Both the position numbers and the translations under genes were made by a program. From positions 3,968,001 through 4,032,000 of the forward strand of contig OZ253444.1 of assembly GCA_965261065.1 (NCBI GenBank): a stretch of DNA of 64,000 bases, read 5' to 3'. Position 1 is the first letter of the stretch, and each line of letters begins with the position of its first letter. This DNA comes from JAKZVK01 sp965261065. Lineage in GTDB: Bacteria; Acidobacteriota; Terriglobia; Bryobacterales; UBA6623. Below are positions 10,350-19,326 of this stretch, one piece after another. A model generated the notes under the pieces. It was not told where the DNA came from and searched no databases. It worked only from the letters and a program-made list of their open reading frames with translations.

Positions 10350-12014
10350 CCAGGATTTCCATTTTGGCCCTGGCACGGCCACAGTATACACCCGCTCCGC
10401 TCCGAACAGCACGTCCTTTCACGCTGAACCCTGCACATCACCTCTGCTGGTAGTCGCCAGAGCTGGTTCGACCGCTCACAGTCGTTGATTGAGCGGCTTG
10501 AACGGCGCTCCGGCCGACACTGCTCCTTGCGAAACCTTTTGGAGCCAAAAGCTGTTGATCCTCACTCCGGCAATGCTACTCACTCGGCAGCGGCAGCGCC
10601 CAGATCTTGTGCAGCATGTCGCCGAACAGCCGCCGGTTCAGATGTCCCTCCGCCAATAAGAGCCAGTAATACCGCGCGTGCTTGACCAGCCGACCGCCGG
10701 TCTTCATCAACCTGTGTTGCAAGCTCGTCAGCGACCAACTCTTGATTCGCTGCGGAAGCCCCAGCCGCCGCCAAAGATTGCCCAGGTTGTAGGCCAGCAC
10801 GCTCAGTTGCAACCGCACTTCGTTGGCCCGAAATCGATGGCACGACAATCGCGTCCAGTGCGTCGCCTGCTTGCCTTCCTTGATCCACTGTTCCGCCGTG
10901 CCGCGCTTGTTGTAGAAGCGCACCACCGAGCGGCTCGGCAAGCTCATGCTCGTCACGATGAATCCGACGCGCGGGAACAGCTCGCCCTGGTGATGCTCGA
11001 CCTTAGCGACGATCCGCCTCGCCTGCGACCAACTCTCCGCCTGATAGCGAAAACTCTTGTAGCGCACCAAGGGCTTGCGGGAAGGCCTTCCCGGCGGGCG
11101 AAACAGGATGTCTTCGATCTCCAGCTCCAAGCTCTTGTTGGCCGGAATGCGAATGGCGTACTGTACTCCGCGTTCCTCCGAAGCCTCATAAACTTCCGGC
11201 TTCGCAAAGGCTGCATCGCCCCGGAAGGCGACCTGCTTGCCCGCAGCCTGTTGGCGCTCGATCTCCGGCAACAAGAGCTCATCCCAGTCCTCGGCGCTGT
11301 GCACGTTGCCTGGACGCAGCTTGGCAGCGAGGCAATCACCATGACCGTTGAACAAAAGCAACGGGTGGTAGCAGACCGACTCGAAGTGTCCGTTGTAGGC
11401 ACTGCCTTCCTGTTGGCCATGGACCGGACTCTCGGTGGAGTCCAGATCCAGAACGACCCGCTCGGCGTCGTCGAACGCTTCCGCTTGCCCGACCAGCTCT
11501 CGGTTCAGCGCCATCAGCCCCAGCAGGTTCTCTTCGCTCGCCAGCATCTCCGTCTCGAAGCCGTGCAGCGTCGAGGTCAAGGCCGCACCGCGATCCCAGA
11601 TCTTCTGCGAACCGATCAGCCGAAACGTCGGATCGATCGAAACCCGCTCGGCGTCGTTGAGGTCCTCGTAGCCGGCGAGTCGGCTGTAAACCGACTGCCG
11701 CAACAGATCAGCGAGCGTGAACTGCTTGTTTGTGCCTTGCCGGGAGTCGCTGAGATGCTCGTCAATCAGTTCTCCGAGACCGAGCCGTTCGTCCAGTTCG
11801 CGAACCAAAATCAGGCCACCGTCGGAAGTGACGTGCGATCCCTGGAAATCGACTTTGAGAAGTCCATTGAAACTTAGCTGGAATGGCTTGGTTTGTTTTT
11901 CACCCATTGGGTGTTGGCCTCCATGGCGTCCTCATCGGGCTCTAGCCCCTATGAATAAAGACGCTCAAGGCCGCTGGAAGGTCGGGATGTCAAACATCAA
12001 ATTGAAAATGCGGG
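10350..12014 (-). mobile_element. IS1380-family element, copy 1
   Basis: 1665 bp with imperfect ends matching CCNGNATTTNCANTTTG (CCAGGATTTCC at 10350, CCCGCATTTTC on the other strand at 12014). It is virtually identical to copy 2 but inverted. Its right flank is CCTAA; the left flank does not match, so the target duplication has been lost. Confidence 0.85.
10576..11907 (-). CDS. IS1380-family transposase (copy 1)
   Basis: 443-residue DDE transposase of the IS1380 type. It begins with the conserved SDGGLILVRELDERLGL segment, has VVLDLDSTESPVHG (first catalytic Asp region) and AFRGDAAFAKPEVYE (second Asp), and the KEGKQATHWTRLSCHRF segment with the Glu region. Length and motif order are normal and the frame is intact, so it is probably functional. 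Confidence 0.92.
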   Translation of the reverse strand: MGEKQTKPFQLSFNGLLKVDFQGSHVTSDGGLILVRELDERLGLGELIDEHLSDSRQGTNKQFTLADLLRQSVYSRLAGYEDLNDAERVSIDPTFRLIGSQKIWDRGAALTSTLHGFETEMLASEENLLGLMALNRELVGQAEAFDDAERVVLDLDSTESPVHGQQEGSAYNGHFESVCYHPLLLFNGHGDCLAAKLRPGNVHSAEDWDELLLPEIERQQAAGKQVAFRGDAAFAKPEVYEASEERGVQYAIRIPANKSLELEIEDILFRPPGRPSRKPLVRYKSFRYQAESWSQARRIVAKVEHHQGELFPRVGFIVTSMSLPSRSVVRFYNKRGTAEQWIKEGKQATHWTRLSCHRFRANEVRLQLSVLAYNLGNLWRRLGLPQRIKSWSLTSLQHRLMKTGGRLVKHARYYWLLLAEGHLNRRLFGDMLHKIWALPLPSE

Positions 12015-12516
12015 CCTAAAGGTTTTCAAGTCAGAGATCATAAAACAGCCCAAGCAGCGTGAGAGGATACAGCGGGAGTACGAAATCGGTGCGAAGCTTC
12101 GACACCACAACCTGGTTCCCATCCACCACGTTGAACTGGACGCCAAGGATCCGTTCTTGATAATGGAGTGGTGCGATGGCACTGACATGCAGGCATGGCG
12201 ATCCAGAAAGCAAGAGTTGGACGACGAGTTCTTGTTGCAGCTGACCACGGAGCTGCTGGACGTGTTGGACTTTCTCCACTCCAGCGGTGTCATTCATAGA
12301 GACGTTAAGACAACGAATATTCAGGTAGATCCGAAAGGAAGAATCCGGCTACTTGACTATGGGATTGTCCGCAACCTTAGGGGTGTGGATATCACGCAGA
12401 CCGATGGTCGCTTTGTGGGAACGTATTGCTATTCAGCACCCGAATACCTATTTAAGGAACGCAGGGAGCCCGACTTTCGAGTTGACCTCTATTCGCTTGG
12501 TGCGGTCTTGTACTAT
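12015..12516 (+). pseudogene. Kinase fragment 1: most of the Ser/Thr kinase domain
   Basis: Reads from LKVFKSEIIKQP (the Lys is the ATP-binding lysine) through YEIGAKLRHHNLVPIHH and FLIMEWCDG (hinge), with catalytic loop VIHRDVKTTNIQV, DYG in place of DFG, activation-segment end YSAPEYL, and DLYSLGAVLYY. The catalytic Lys, Asp, Asn and metal-binding Asp are all retained, so the ancestral domain was probably an active kinase. It is bounded by IS1380 copy 1 on the left, with loss of the N-lobe start, and copy 2 on the right. Confidence 0.88.
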
Positions 12517-14181
12517 CCCGCATTTTCAATTTGATGTTTGACATCCCTACCTTCCAGCGGCCTTGAGCGTCTTTATTCATAGGGGCTAGAGCCAGATGAG
12601 GACGCCATGGAGGCCAACACCCAATGGGTGAAAAACAAACCAAGCCATTCCAGCTAAGTTTCAATGGACTTCTCAAAGTCGATTTCCAGGGATCGCACGT
12701 CACTTCCGACGGTGGCCTGATTTTGGTTCGCGAACTGGACGAACGGCTCGGTCTCGGAGAACTGATTGACGAGCATCTCAGCGACTCCCGGCAAGGCACA
12801 AACAAGCAGTTCACGCTCGCTGATCTGTTGCGGCAGTCGGTTTACAGCCGACTCGCCGGCTACGAGGACCTCAACGACGCCGAGCGGGTTTCGATCGATC
12901 CGACGTTTCGGCTGATCGGTTCGCAGAAGATCTGGGATCGCGGTGCGGCCTTGACCTCGACGCTGCACGGCTTCGAGACGGAGATGCTGGCGAGCGAAGA
13001 GAACCTGCTGGGGCTGATGGCGCTGAACCGAGAGCTGGTCGGGCAAGCGGAAGCGTTCGACGACGCCGAGCGGGTCGTTCTGGACCTGGACTCCACCGAG
13101 AGTCCGGTCCATGGCCAACAGGAAGGCAGTGCCTACAACGGACACTTCGAGTCGGTCTGCTACCACCCGTTGCTTTTGTTCAACGGTCATGGTGATTGCC
13201 TCGCTGCCAAGCTGCGTCCAGGCAACGTGCACAGCGCCGAGGACTGGGATGAGCTCTTGTTGCCGGAGATCGAGCGCCAACAGGCTGCGGGCAAGCAGGT
13301 CGCCTTCCGGGGCGATGCAGCCTTTGCGAAGCCGGAAGTTTATGAGGCTTCGGAGGAACGCGGAGTACAGTACGCCATTCGCATTCCGGCCAACAAGAGC
13401 TTGGAGCTGGAGATCGAAGACATCCTGTTTCGCCCGCCGGGAAGGCCTTCCCGCAAGCCCTTGGTGCGCTACAAGAGTTTTCGCTATCAGGCGGAGAGTT
13501 GGTCGCAGGCGAGGCGGATCGTCGCTAAGGTCGAGCATCACCAGGGCGAGCTGTTCCCGCGCGTCGGATTCATCGTGACGAGCATGAGCTTGCCGAGCCG
13601 CTCGGTGGTGCGCTTCTACAACAAGCGCGGCACGGCGGAACAGTGGATCAAGGAAGGCAAGCAGGCGACGCACTGGACGCGATTGTCGTGCCATCGATTT
13701 CGGGCCAACGAAGTGCGGTTGCAACTGAGCGTGCTGGCCTACAACCTGGGCAATCTTTGGCGGCGGCTGGGGCTTCCGCAGCGAATCAAGAGTTGGTCGC
13801 TGACGAGCTTGCAACACAGGTTGATGAAGACCGGCGGTCGGCTGGTCAAGCACGCGCGGTATTACTGGCTCTTATTGGCGGAGGGACATCTGAACCGGCG
13901 GCTGTTCGGCGACATGCTGCACAAGATCTGGGCGCTGCCGCTGCCGAGTGAGTAGCATTGCCGGAGTGAGGATCAACAGCTTTTGGCTCCAAAAGGTTTC
14001 GCAAGGAGCAGTGTCGGCCGGAGCGCCGTTCAAGCCGCTCAATCAACGACTGTGAGCGGTCGAACCAGCTCTGGCGACTACCAGCAGAGGTGATGTGCAG
14101 GGTTCAGCGTGAAAGGACGTGCTGTTCGGAGCGGAGCGGGTGTATACTGTGGCCGTGCCAGGGCCAAAATGGAAATCCTGG
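12517..14181 (+). mobile_element. IS1380-family element, copy 2
   Basis: 1665 bp bounded by CCCGCATTTTCAATTTG and the complement of CCAGGATTTCCATTTTG. Direct repeats ACTAT at 12512-12516 and 14182-14186 are the target duplication. Removing the element restores the kinase frame (GAVLYY joined to MLHGQE). Practically identical to copy 1 and in the opposite orientation. Confidence 0.92.
12624..13955 (+). CDS. IS1380-family transposase (copy 2)
   Basis: 443 residues, the same protein as copy 1. The two genes differ by about one silent base as far as I can see, which indicates very recent duplication. DDE motifs as in copy 1; frame intact. Confidence 0.92.
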   Translation: MGEKQTKPFQLSFNGLLKVDFQGSHVTSDGGLILVRELDERLGLGELIDEHLSDSRQGTNKQFTLADLLRQSVYSRLAGYEDLNDAERVSIDPTFRLIGSQKIWDRGAALTSTLHGFETEMLASEENLLGLMALNRELVGQAEAFDDAERVVLDLDSTESPVHGQQEGSAYNGHFESVCYHPLLLFNGHGDCLAAKLRPGNVHSAEDWDELLLPEIERQQAAGKQVAFRGDAAFAKPEVYEASEERGVQYAIRIPANKSLELEIEDILFRPPGRPSRKPLVRYKSFRYQAESWSQARRIVAKVEHHQGELFPRVGFIVTSMSLPSRSVVRFYNKRGTAEQWIKEGKQATHWTRLSCHRFRANEVRLQLSVLAYNLGNLWRRLGLPQRIKSWSLTSLQHRLMKTGGRLVKHARYYWLLLAEGHLNRRLFGDMLHKIWALPLPSE

Positions 14182-14186
14182 ACTAT

Positions 14187-14286
14187 ATGCTTCATGGACA
14201 GGAGATCTTCGCAACTGCGAAGGAGACCCCACAGGTTTGTGCCGCGAAGAAGGATCACGTACTCACATTTAGTGACCACACTCTAA
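14187..14286 (+). pseudogene. Kinase fragment 2 (C-lobe)
   Basis: One hundred bases between IS1380 copies 2 and 3 encode MLHGQEIFATAKETP and on to FSDHTL, the kinase C-lobe between helix F and helix I. The last base is the first base of the codon completed after IS1380 copy 3. Confidence 0.75.
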
Positions 14287-15952
14287 CCAGGATTTCCATT
14301 TTGGCCCTGGCACGGTCACAGGATACACCCCCGCTGCGCCGAATACCACGTCTTTTCGCGCTGAACCCTGCACATCACCTCCGCCGGTAGGCGCCAGGGC
14401 TCGTCCGTCCGCTCACAGACGTTGATTGAGCGGACTGAACGGCGCTCCGGCCGACACTGCTCCCTGCGAAACCTTTTTGGAGCCAAAAACTGTTGATCCT
14501 CGCCCGGGCAACGCTACCCACCCGGCACAGGCAGCGCCCAGATCCTATGCAGCATGTCACCGAACAGCCGCCGGTTCAGATGCCCCTCCGCCAGCAGCAA
14601 CCAGTAGTAGCGAGCATGCTTGACCAGCCGACCGCCGGTCTTCATCAACCTGTGTTGCAAACTCGTTAGCGACCAGCTTTTGATTCGCTGCGGCAGCCCT
14701 AGCCGCCGCCACAGGTTGCCCAGGTTGTAGGCCAGCACGCTGAGTTGCAGCCGTACCTCGTTGGCTCGGAAGCGGTGACACGACAAGCGGGTCCAGTGCG
14801 TGGCCTGTTTGCCTTCTTTGATCCACTGCTCCGCCGTGCCGCGCTTGTTGTAGAACCGCACGACCGAGCGGCTCGGCAAGCTCATGCTCGTCACGACAAA
14901 TCCGACGCGCGGGAATAGTTCGCCCTGGTGATGCTCGACCTTGGCGACAACTCGCCTTGCCTTCGACCAGCTCTCGGCCTGATAGCGAAAACTCTTGTAG
15001 CGCACTAGGGGCTTGGCGTTCGGCCTGCCCGGTGGCCGAAACAGGATGTCCTCGATCTCCAGCTCCAGGCTCTTGTTCGCCGGGATGCGAATCACGTAGT
15101 CCACGCCGCGCTCCTCCATCGCCTCGTAGATCTCGGGCTTGGCGAAGGCGGCGTCGGCGCGGAACGTCACCTGTTTGCCCTCCGCCTGTTGTCGTTCGAT
15201 CTCCGGCAGTAGCAGCTCGTCCCAGTCCTCGGCGCTGTGCACGTTGCCGGGACGCAGCTTCGCGCCTAGGCAGTCGCCGTGCTGGTTGAACAGCAACAGC
15301 GGGTGATAGCAGAGGGACTCAGAATGGCCGTTGTAGGCACTGCCTTCCTGTTGGCCGTGGACGGGGCTCTCCGTGGAGTCCATGTCGAGCACCACGCGGT
15401 CTGAACCGTCGGGAGCTTCGGCTTGCGCGACCAGCTCCCGGTTCACTGCCATCAGCCCCAGCAAGTTCTCTTCGCTCGCCAGCATCTCCGTCTCGAAGCC
15501 ATGCAGCGTCGAGGTCAAGGCTGCTCCGCGATCCCAGTTCCTCTTCGAGCCGATCAAGCGAAAGGTCGGATCGGCGGATACTCGAACGGCGTCATTGAGG
15601 TCCTCGTAGCCAGCGAGTCGGCTGTAGACCGACTGCCGCAGCAGATCGGCCAGCGGGAACTTCTTGTTCAAGCCTTGTCGCGAGTCGCTGAGATGCTCGT
15701 CGATCAGCTTCCCGAGTCCGAGTCGTTCATCCAGTTCGCGAACGAGAATCAGACCGCCATCCGAGGTGACTCGCGATCCTTGGAAATCGACTTTGAGAAA
15801 TCCATTGAACGTGAGCTGAAACGGCTTGTTTTCTTTTTCACCCATCGGGTGTTGACCTCCATGGCGTCCTTATCGGGCTCTAGCCTCTATCAATAAAGAC
15901 GCTGAAGGTCGCTGGATGGTCTGAAGCTTATACATCAAATTGAAAATGCGGG
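14287..15952 (-). mobile_element. IS1380-family element, copy 3 (divergent)
   Basis: 1666 bp with the same end motifs as copies 1 and 2, but the transposase gene is visibly diverged at many third positions and some residues. Target duplication TCTAA is present at 14282-14286 and 15953-15957. Removal restores the kinase frame. Its divergence shows that it is a different lineage of the element, not a local copy of 1 or 2. Confidence 0.9.
14514..15845 (-). CDS. IS1380-family transposase (copy 3)
   Basis: 443 residues, homologous along its full length to the transposases of copies 1 and 2 but with scattered substitutions (for example GEKENKPFQLTFNGFL at the start and ALPVPGG at the end). The Asp regions VVLDMDSTESP and FRADAAFAKPEIYE are kept. 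The frame is intact, so probably active. Confidence 0.9.
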   Translation of the reverse strand: MGEKENKPFQLTFNGFLKVDFQGSRVTSDGGLILVRELDERLGLGKLIDEHLSDSRQGLNKKFPLADLLRQSVYSRLAGYEDLNDAVRVSADPTFRLIGSKRNWDRGAALTSTLHGFETEMLASEENLLGLMAVNRELVAQAEAPDGSDRVVLDMDSTESPVHGQQEGSAYNGHSESLCYHPLLLFNQHGDCLGAKLRPGNVHSAEDWDELLLPEIERQQAEGKQVTFRADAAFAKPEIYEAMEERGVDYVIRIPANKSLELEIEDILFRPPGRPNAKPLVRYKSFRYQAESWSKARRVVAKVEHHQGELFPRVGFVVTSMSLPSRSVVRFYNKRGTAEQWIKEGKQATHWTRLSCHRFRANEVRLQLSVLAYNLGNLWRRLGLPQRIKSWSLTSLQHRLMKTGGRLVKHARYYWLLLAEGHLNRRLFGDMLHRIWALPVPGG

Positions 15953-15957
15953 TCTAA

Positions 15958-16055
15958 ACGTCAAAGGCCCGATTGTGAAGTCTCTTCTCGACCTGTCAAA
16001 GAACCTTCTAGACCCGGACCCGGAATTGCGCCCACCAAGCGCTGGCGCTTGCTTA
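15958..16055 (+). pseudogene. Kinase fragment 3 (end of C-lobe)
   Basis: Encodes VKGPIVKSLLDLSKNLLDPDPELRPPSAGACL, described here by its key part LLDPDPELRPPSA, the typical last helix region of protein kinases. It ends at the TA used by IS630 copy B. The same helix (CLDLLAQSL) continues immediately after that element. Confidence 0.82.
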
Positions 16056-17149
16056 TTGAATCCGCAAATTATTATGACACTTTTTGATAGTTTGGGCATC
16101 TATATATGTATGGGCAACCCCAAAGGTGTGAAGCGGGATTTCAAGGCCCTGGAGAAGCGCCGTTTCGAAGCGATGCGGCTGCTCGACCAAGGCCACAATC
16201 AGTCCGAGACGGCAAGACGGCTGAAAGTCGCTCGCCAAACCGTCAGTGCGTGGCGGCGGCAATACCGCGAGCAGGGTGCGGCCGGACTCCGCCAGGCCGG
16301 GCGCGCCGGACGCAAGCCGCTCCTCGATGCCGCACAACGCGAACGCCTGACGTCGCTGTTGCTGGAAGGCCCGCAAGCCCACGGCTTCCCCACGCCCCTG
16401 TGGAGCTGTCCGCGGGTGGCTCGGCTGATCGGAGACGAGTTCGGGGTCGACTACCACGAAGGCCACGTCTGGAAGATCCTGCGAGCGCTCGACTGGAGCC
16501 CGCAACGCCCGGTCGGAAAGGCGCGCGAGCGCAACGAAGAGCAGATCCGCACCTGGAAGCGCAAGACCTGGACGCGCATTAAAAAAAAGCCCAAAACGAA
16601 GGCCGTACGCTCGTCTTCATCGACGAAAGCGGATTGAGTCAGAAGCCGCATCGCTGCCGCACCTGGGCGCCACGCGGCCAAACACCGGTGCTGCAGTTTA
16701 ACTTCAATTGGGAGAAGCTTTCCGTCTCGGCGGGGCTGACGCTGCGTAACTTCTACTTTCGGCTCTATCCCGGTGCGATCGGCAAAGAGCAAGTGATCGA
16801 CTTTCTCAAGGCGTTGGTACGTCATATCGATCGGCCGCTGCTGATCGTCTGGGACCGGCTGCCGGCGCACCGTAGCCGCCTGGTGCAAGAGTTCATCCAA
16901 CTCTCCGAAGGCCACATCGCAACCGAGTACTTGCCACCCTATGCGCCGGAGTTGAATCCGGTGGAATACATCTGGGCTTACTGGAAGCAGCACGAGTTGC
17001 CGAACGTCTGTCCGAAGGACTACGGCGAGCTGAACGAGCGGGCCCGCAAGGCACTCCGCCGCATGCACCGCAAACCGCGTTTGATCACGGCCTTCTGGAA
17101 ACAGTCTTCTCTTTGCTTCGAGTGACGGGATATTATGCGGGACTCAATA
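16054..17149 (+). mobile_element. IS630-family element, copy B, complete
   Basis: 1096 bp between TATTGAATCCGCAAATTATT and the complement of TATTGAGTCCCGCATAATAT, flanked by the duplicated TA expected of this family. Excision leaves the kinase-to-NDT frame open. Nearly identical to copies A, C and D. Confidence 0.92.
16110..17125 (+). CDS. IS630 transposase, -1 frameshift fusion (copy B)
   Basis: OrfA (ATG 16110 to 16637) has the helix-turn-helix; OrfB, in the -1 frame to the stop at 17125, has the DDE domain with FIDESG, WDRLPAHRS and NPVEYIW. The slippery heptamer A_AAA_AAG lies at 16583-16589 within eight A. The shift re-reads as KAQNEGRTLVFIDESG and yields about 338 residues, the normal family length. 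The ATG follows a TATATATGT stretch with no obvious ribosome site, consistent with weak transposase expression. Confidence 0.88.
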
Positions 17150-18106
17150 GACCTGCTTGCGCAGTCTCTGCCGCACCATATCCCACTTCGTGTGTACTTT
17201 GCGTGCTCCCTCACTGGTATCAGCGAAGACAAGCACAAGCGCATCAAGGAGTGCGCCCTTGTTCTGCGGCAGAAGGCGGAGGAGAACGGCTTCACCCTTT
17301 ACGCTCCTAGCGAGCACACGGACCCTCGCGACACAGCGACCCTCTCATCCGCTGAGGTGTACTGGATAGATCGCGAGCGAGTGGCAAGTGCGGATCTCCT
17401 ATTCATACTGGCAGATCAACCGAGTTTCGGCGTTGGCCAGGAGGCGGAGATAGCCGCCAACGCGGGGGTCCCGCTCGCTATCTTCAGTTCGGAGGGAATC
17501 AAGGTCTCTCGGATGCTCCGCGGTGTTCCAGCTCGAATCTTGGCAGAGGTAGAGTTCAGCGATATCGAAGATCTTGGTAGTAAGGCAGCCGATCTCTTCA
17601 AAGAGCACAAGAGCCGACTTCGTGTTAGAGTGAGGACCCGCGAGAGGGAAGACCATCTAAGACTTGGGAACCGTGTTCGGGAGTTGCGACAAGACCAGAG
17701 CCTTAGTCTAGAGAGTCTCGCTGAGGAAACCGGAGTTGAAACTAACCACCTAAAGGCACTAGAGACTCGACCCGAACAGATTACATCGGTCAGTTTGGTC
17801 CAGTTGCGACGGATAGCGCGTGCACTGGGAGTTTCACCTGCTGAGATGCTCCGGGATCAGTCTGGCAAGGATCAAGAGTTCGAGCAGACGTTCAGGGTCT
17901 CGCTGTCAGAGTTGAGGAAATTTGCAAAGAAGGAGGAACTGAACTATCACAAGTACGAGACCCTCAAGCAGCGGGGCCGTAGTAAGCTCCTAGAGCATCT
18001 CGGAGCCAAGGCTGCCAGACAGCCGGCTCGACCGCTAGTCGCGGAGGACTGGTCAAGACTGTACGCGGCGATGATCCAAAGCGGTGAGCAGGGTGATTTG
18101 TTCTAG
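17135..18106 (+). CDS. NDT-like domain plus XRE regulator (3' part of the broken fusion gene)
   Basis: The open frame starts at an ATG inside the end of IS630 copy B and yields 323 residues, so a truncated protein may still be made. Residues about 18-150 resemble nucleoside 2-deoxyribosyltransferase-like Rossmann domains: VYFACSLTG first strand, then SADLLFILADQPSFGVGQEAEIAANAGVP, with a Glu in the usual catalytic or ligand position. Residues about 170-235 form an XRE helix-turn-helix (RVRELRQDQSLSLESLAEETGV). The C-terminal 85 residues are unassigned. XRE proteins encoded next to ImmA peptidases are typically repressors cleaved by that peptidase. The family of the first domain is less certain than the XRE call; a TIR-like or SLOG-type fold is possible. 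Confidence 0.72.
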   Translation: MRDSIDLLAQSLPHHIPLRVYFACSLTGISEDKHKRIKECALVLRQKAEENGFTLYAPSEHTDPRDTATLSSAEVYWIDRERVASADLLFILADQPSFGVGQEAEIAANAGVPLAIFSSEGIKVSRMLRGVPARILAEVEFSDIEDLGSKAADLFKEHKSRLRVRVRTREREDHLRLGNRVRELRQDQSLSLESLAEETGVETNHLKALETRPEQITSVSLVQLRRIARALGVSPAEMLRDQSGKDQEFEQTFRVSLSELRKFAKKEELNYHKYETLKQRGRSKLLEHLGAKAARQPARPLVAEDWSRLYAAMIQSGEQGDLF

Positions 18107-18232
18107 TCATCTCCGGTTGTATTGAAGCATGCCACGAAAGAAGGTTTGGCGATCAGCGGTGGCCGCTATGGTCACTGAGAACTGCCCGGGATTGACCCCG
18201 GACCAGGCAGCAGCAAAGCTGGCTGCGGATCT

Positions 18233-19326
18233 ATTGAGTCCCGCATAATATCCCGTCACTCGAAGCAAAGAGAAGACTGTTTCCAGAAGGCCGTGATCAA
18301 ACGCGGTTTGTGGTGCATGCGGCGGAGTGCCTTGCGGGCCCGCTCGTTCAGCTCGCCGTAGTCCTTCGGACAGACGTTCGGCAACTCGTGCTGCTTCCAG
18401 TAAGCCCAGATGTATTCCACCGGATTCAACTCCGGCGCATAGGGTGGCAAGTACTCGGTTGCGATGTGGCCTTCGGAGAGTTGGATGAACTCTTGCACCA
18501 GGCGGCTACGGTGCGCAGGCAGCCGGTCCCAGACGATCAGCAGCGGCCGATCGATATGACGTACCAACGCCTTGAGAAAGTCGATCACTTGCTCTTTGCC
18601 GATCGCACCGGGATAGAGCCGAAAGTAGAAGTTACGCAGCGTCAGCCCCGCCGAGACGGAAAGCTTCTCCCAATTGAAGTTAAACTGCAGCACCGGTGTT
18701 TGGCCGCGTGGCGCCCAGGTGCGGCAGCGATGCGGCTTCTGACTCAATCCGCTTTCGTCGATGAAGACGAGCGTACGGCCTTCGTTTTGGGCTTTTTTTA
18801 ATGCGCGTCCAGGTCTTGCGCTTCCAGGTGCGGATCTGCTCTTCGTTGCGCTCGCGCGCCTTTCCGACCGGGCGTTGCGGGCTCCAGTCGAGCGCTCGCA
18901 GGATCTTCCAGACGTGGCCTTCGTGGTAGTCGACCCCGAACTCGTCTCCGATCAGCCGAGCCACCCGCGGACAGCTCCACAGGGGCGTGGGGAAGCCGTG
19001 GGCTTGCGGGCCTTCCAGCAACAGCGACGTCAGGCGTTCGCGTTGTGCGGCATCGAGGAGCGGCTTGCGTCCGGCGCGCCCGGCCTGGCGGAGTCCGGCC
19101 GCACCCTGCTCGCGGTATTGCCGCCGCCACGCACTGACGGTTTGGCGAGCGACTTTCAGCCGTCTTGCCGTCTCGGACTGATTGTGGCCTTGGTCGAGCA
19201 GCCGCATCGCTTCGAAACGGCGCTTCTCCAGGGCCTTGAAATCCCGCTTCACACCTTTGGGGTTGCCCATACATATATAGATGCCCAAACTATCAAAAAG
19301 TGTCATAATAATTTGCGGATTCAATA
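18233..19326 (-). mobile_element. IS630-family element, copy C
   Basis: 1094 bp with both terminal repeats, flanked by duplicated TA, inserted inside the ImmA-type gene. Differs from copies B and D mainly by one fewer A in the slippery run and a few substitutions. Confidence 0.9.
18256..19270 (-). CDS. IS630 transposase (copy C), frameshift run altered
   Basis: Same protein as the other copies, but the A-run on the coding strand has seven A instead of eight. OrfA therefore continues in a different frame (ending ...RIKKSPKRRPYARL and beyond, to 18680) and a -1 shift no longer reaches the catalytic OrfB frame; a +1 or -2 shift would be needed. If real, this copy makes no full transposase in cis. 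A homopolymer sequencing error is the simple alternative. Confidence 0.75.

Larger units (their letters stand above)
12015..18106 (+). pseudogene. Ser/Thr kinase - NDT-like - XRE fusion gene, broken by IS elements (reconstruction)
   Basis: Joining 12015-12516, 14187-14286, 15958-16055 and 17150-18106 gives one continuous frame, after deleting IS1380 copies 2 and 3 with one copy each of their 5-bp duplications (ACTAT, TCTAA) and IS630 copy B with its duplicated TA. The product has three parts: a Ser/Thr kinase domain (from the ALKVF lysine through HRDVK, DYG and SAPEYL to the C-lobe helix RPPSAGACLDLLAQ), a nucleoside-deoxyribosyltransferase-like Rossmann domain, and an XRE helix-turn-helix. 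The kinase glycine loop is missing because IS1380 copy 1 and a deletion removed the 5' end. The next gene is an ImmA-type peptidase. The gene is dead as a whole, though a 3' piece may be expressed. Confidence 0.85.

Noticed and set aside
10678..11877. Long plus-strand frame of 399 codons opposite IS1380 copy 1 (also opposite copy 2)
   Set aside because: It is an antisense shadow of the transposase gene, caused by high GC. Its protein matches nothing and it appears identically wherever the element does.
15975..16637. Extended OrfA of IS630 copy B including upstream residues
   Set aside because: The extra N-terminal residues belong to the kinase fragment read into the IS; the transposase start is the ATG at 16110 shared by all copies.
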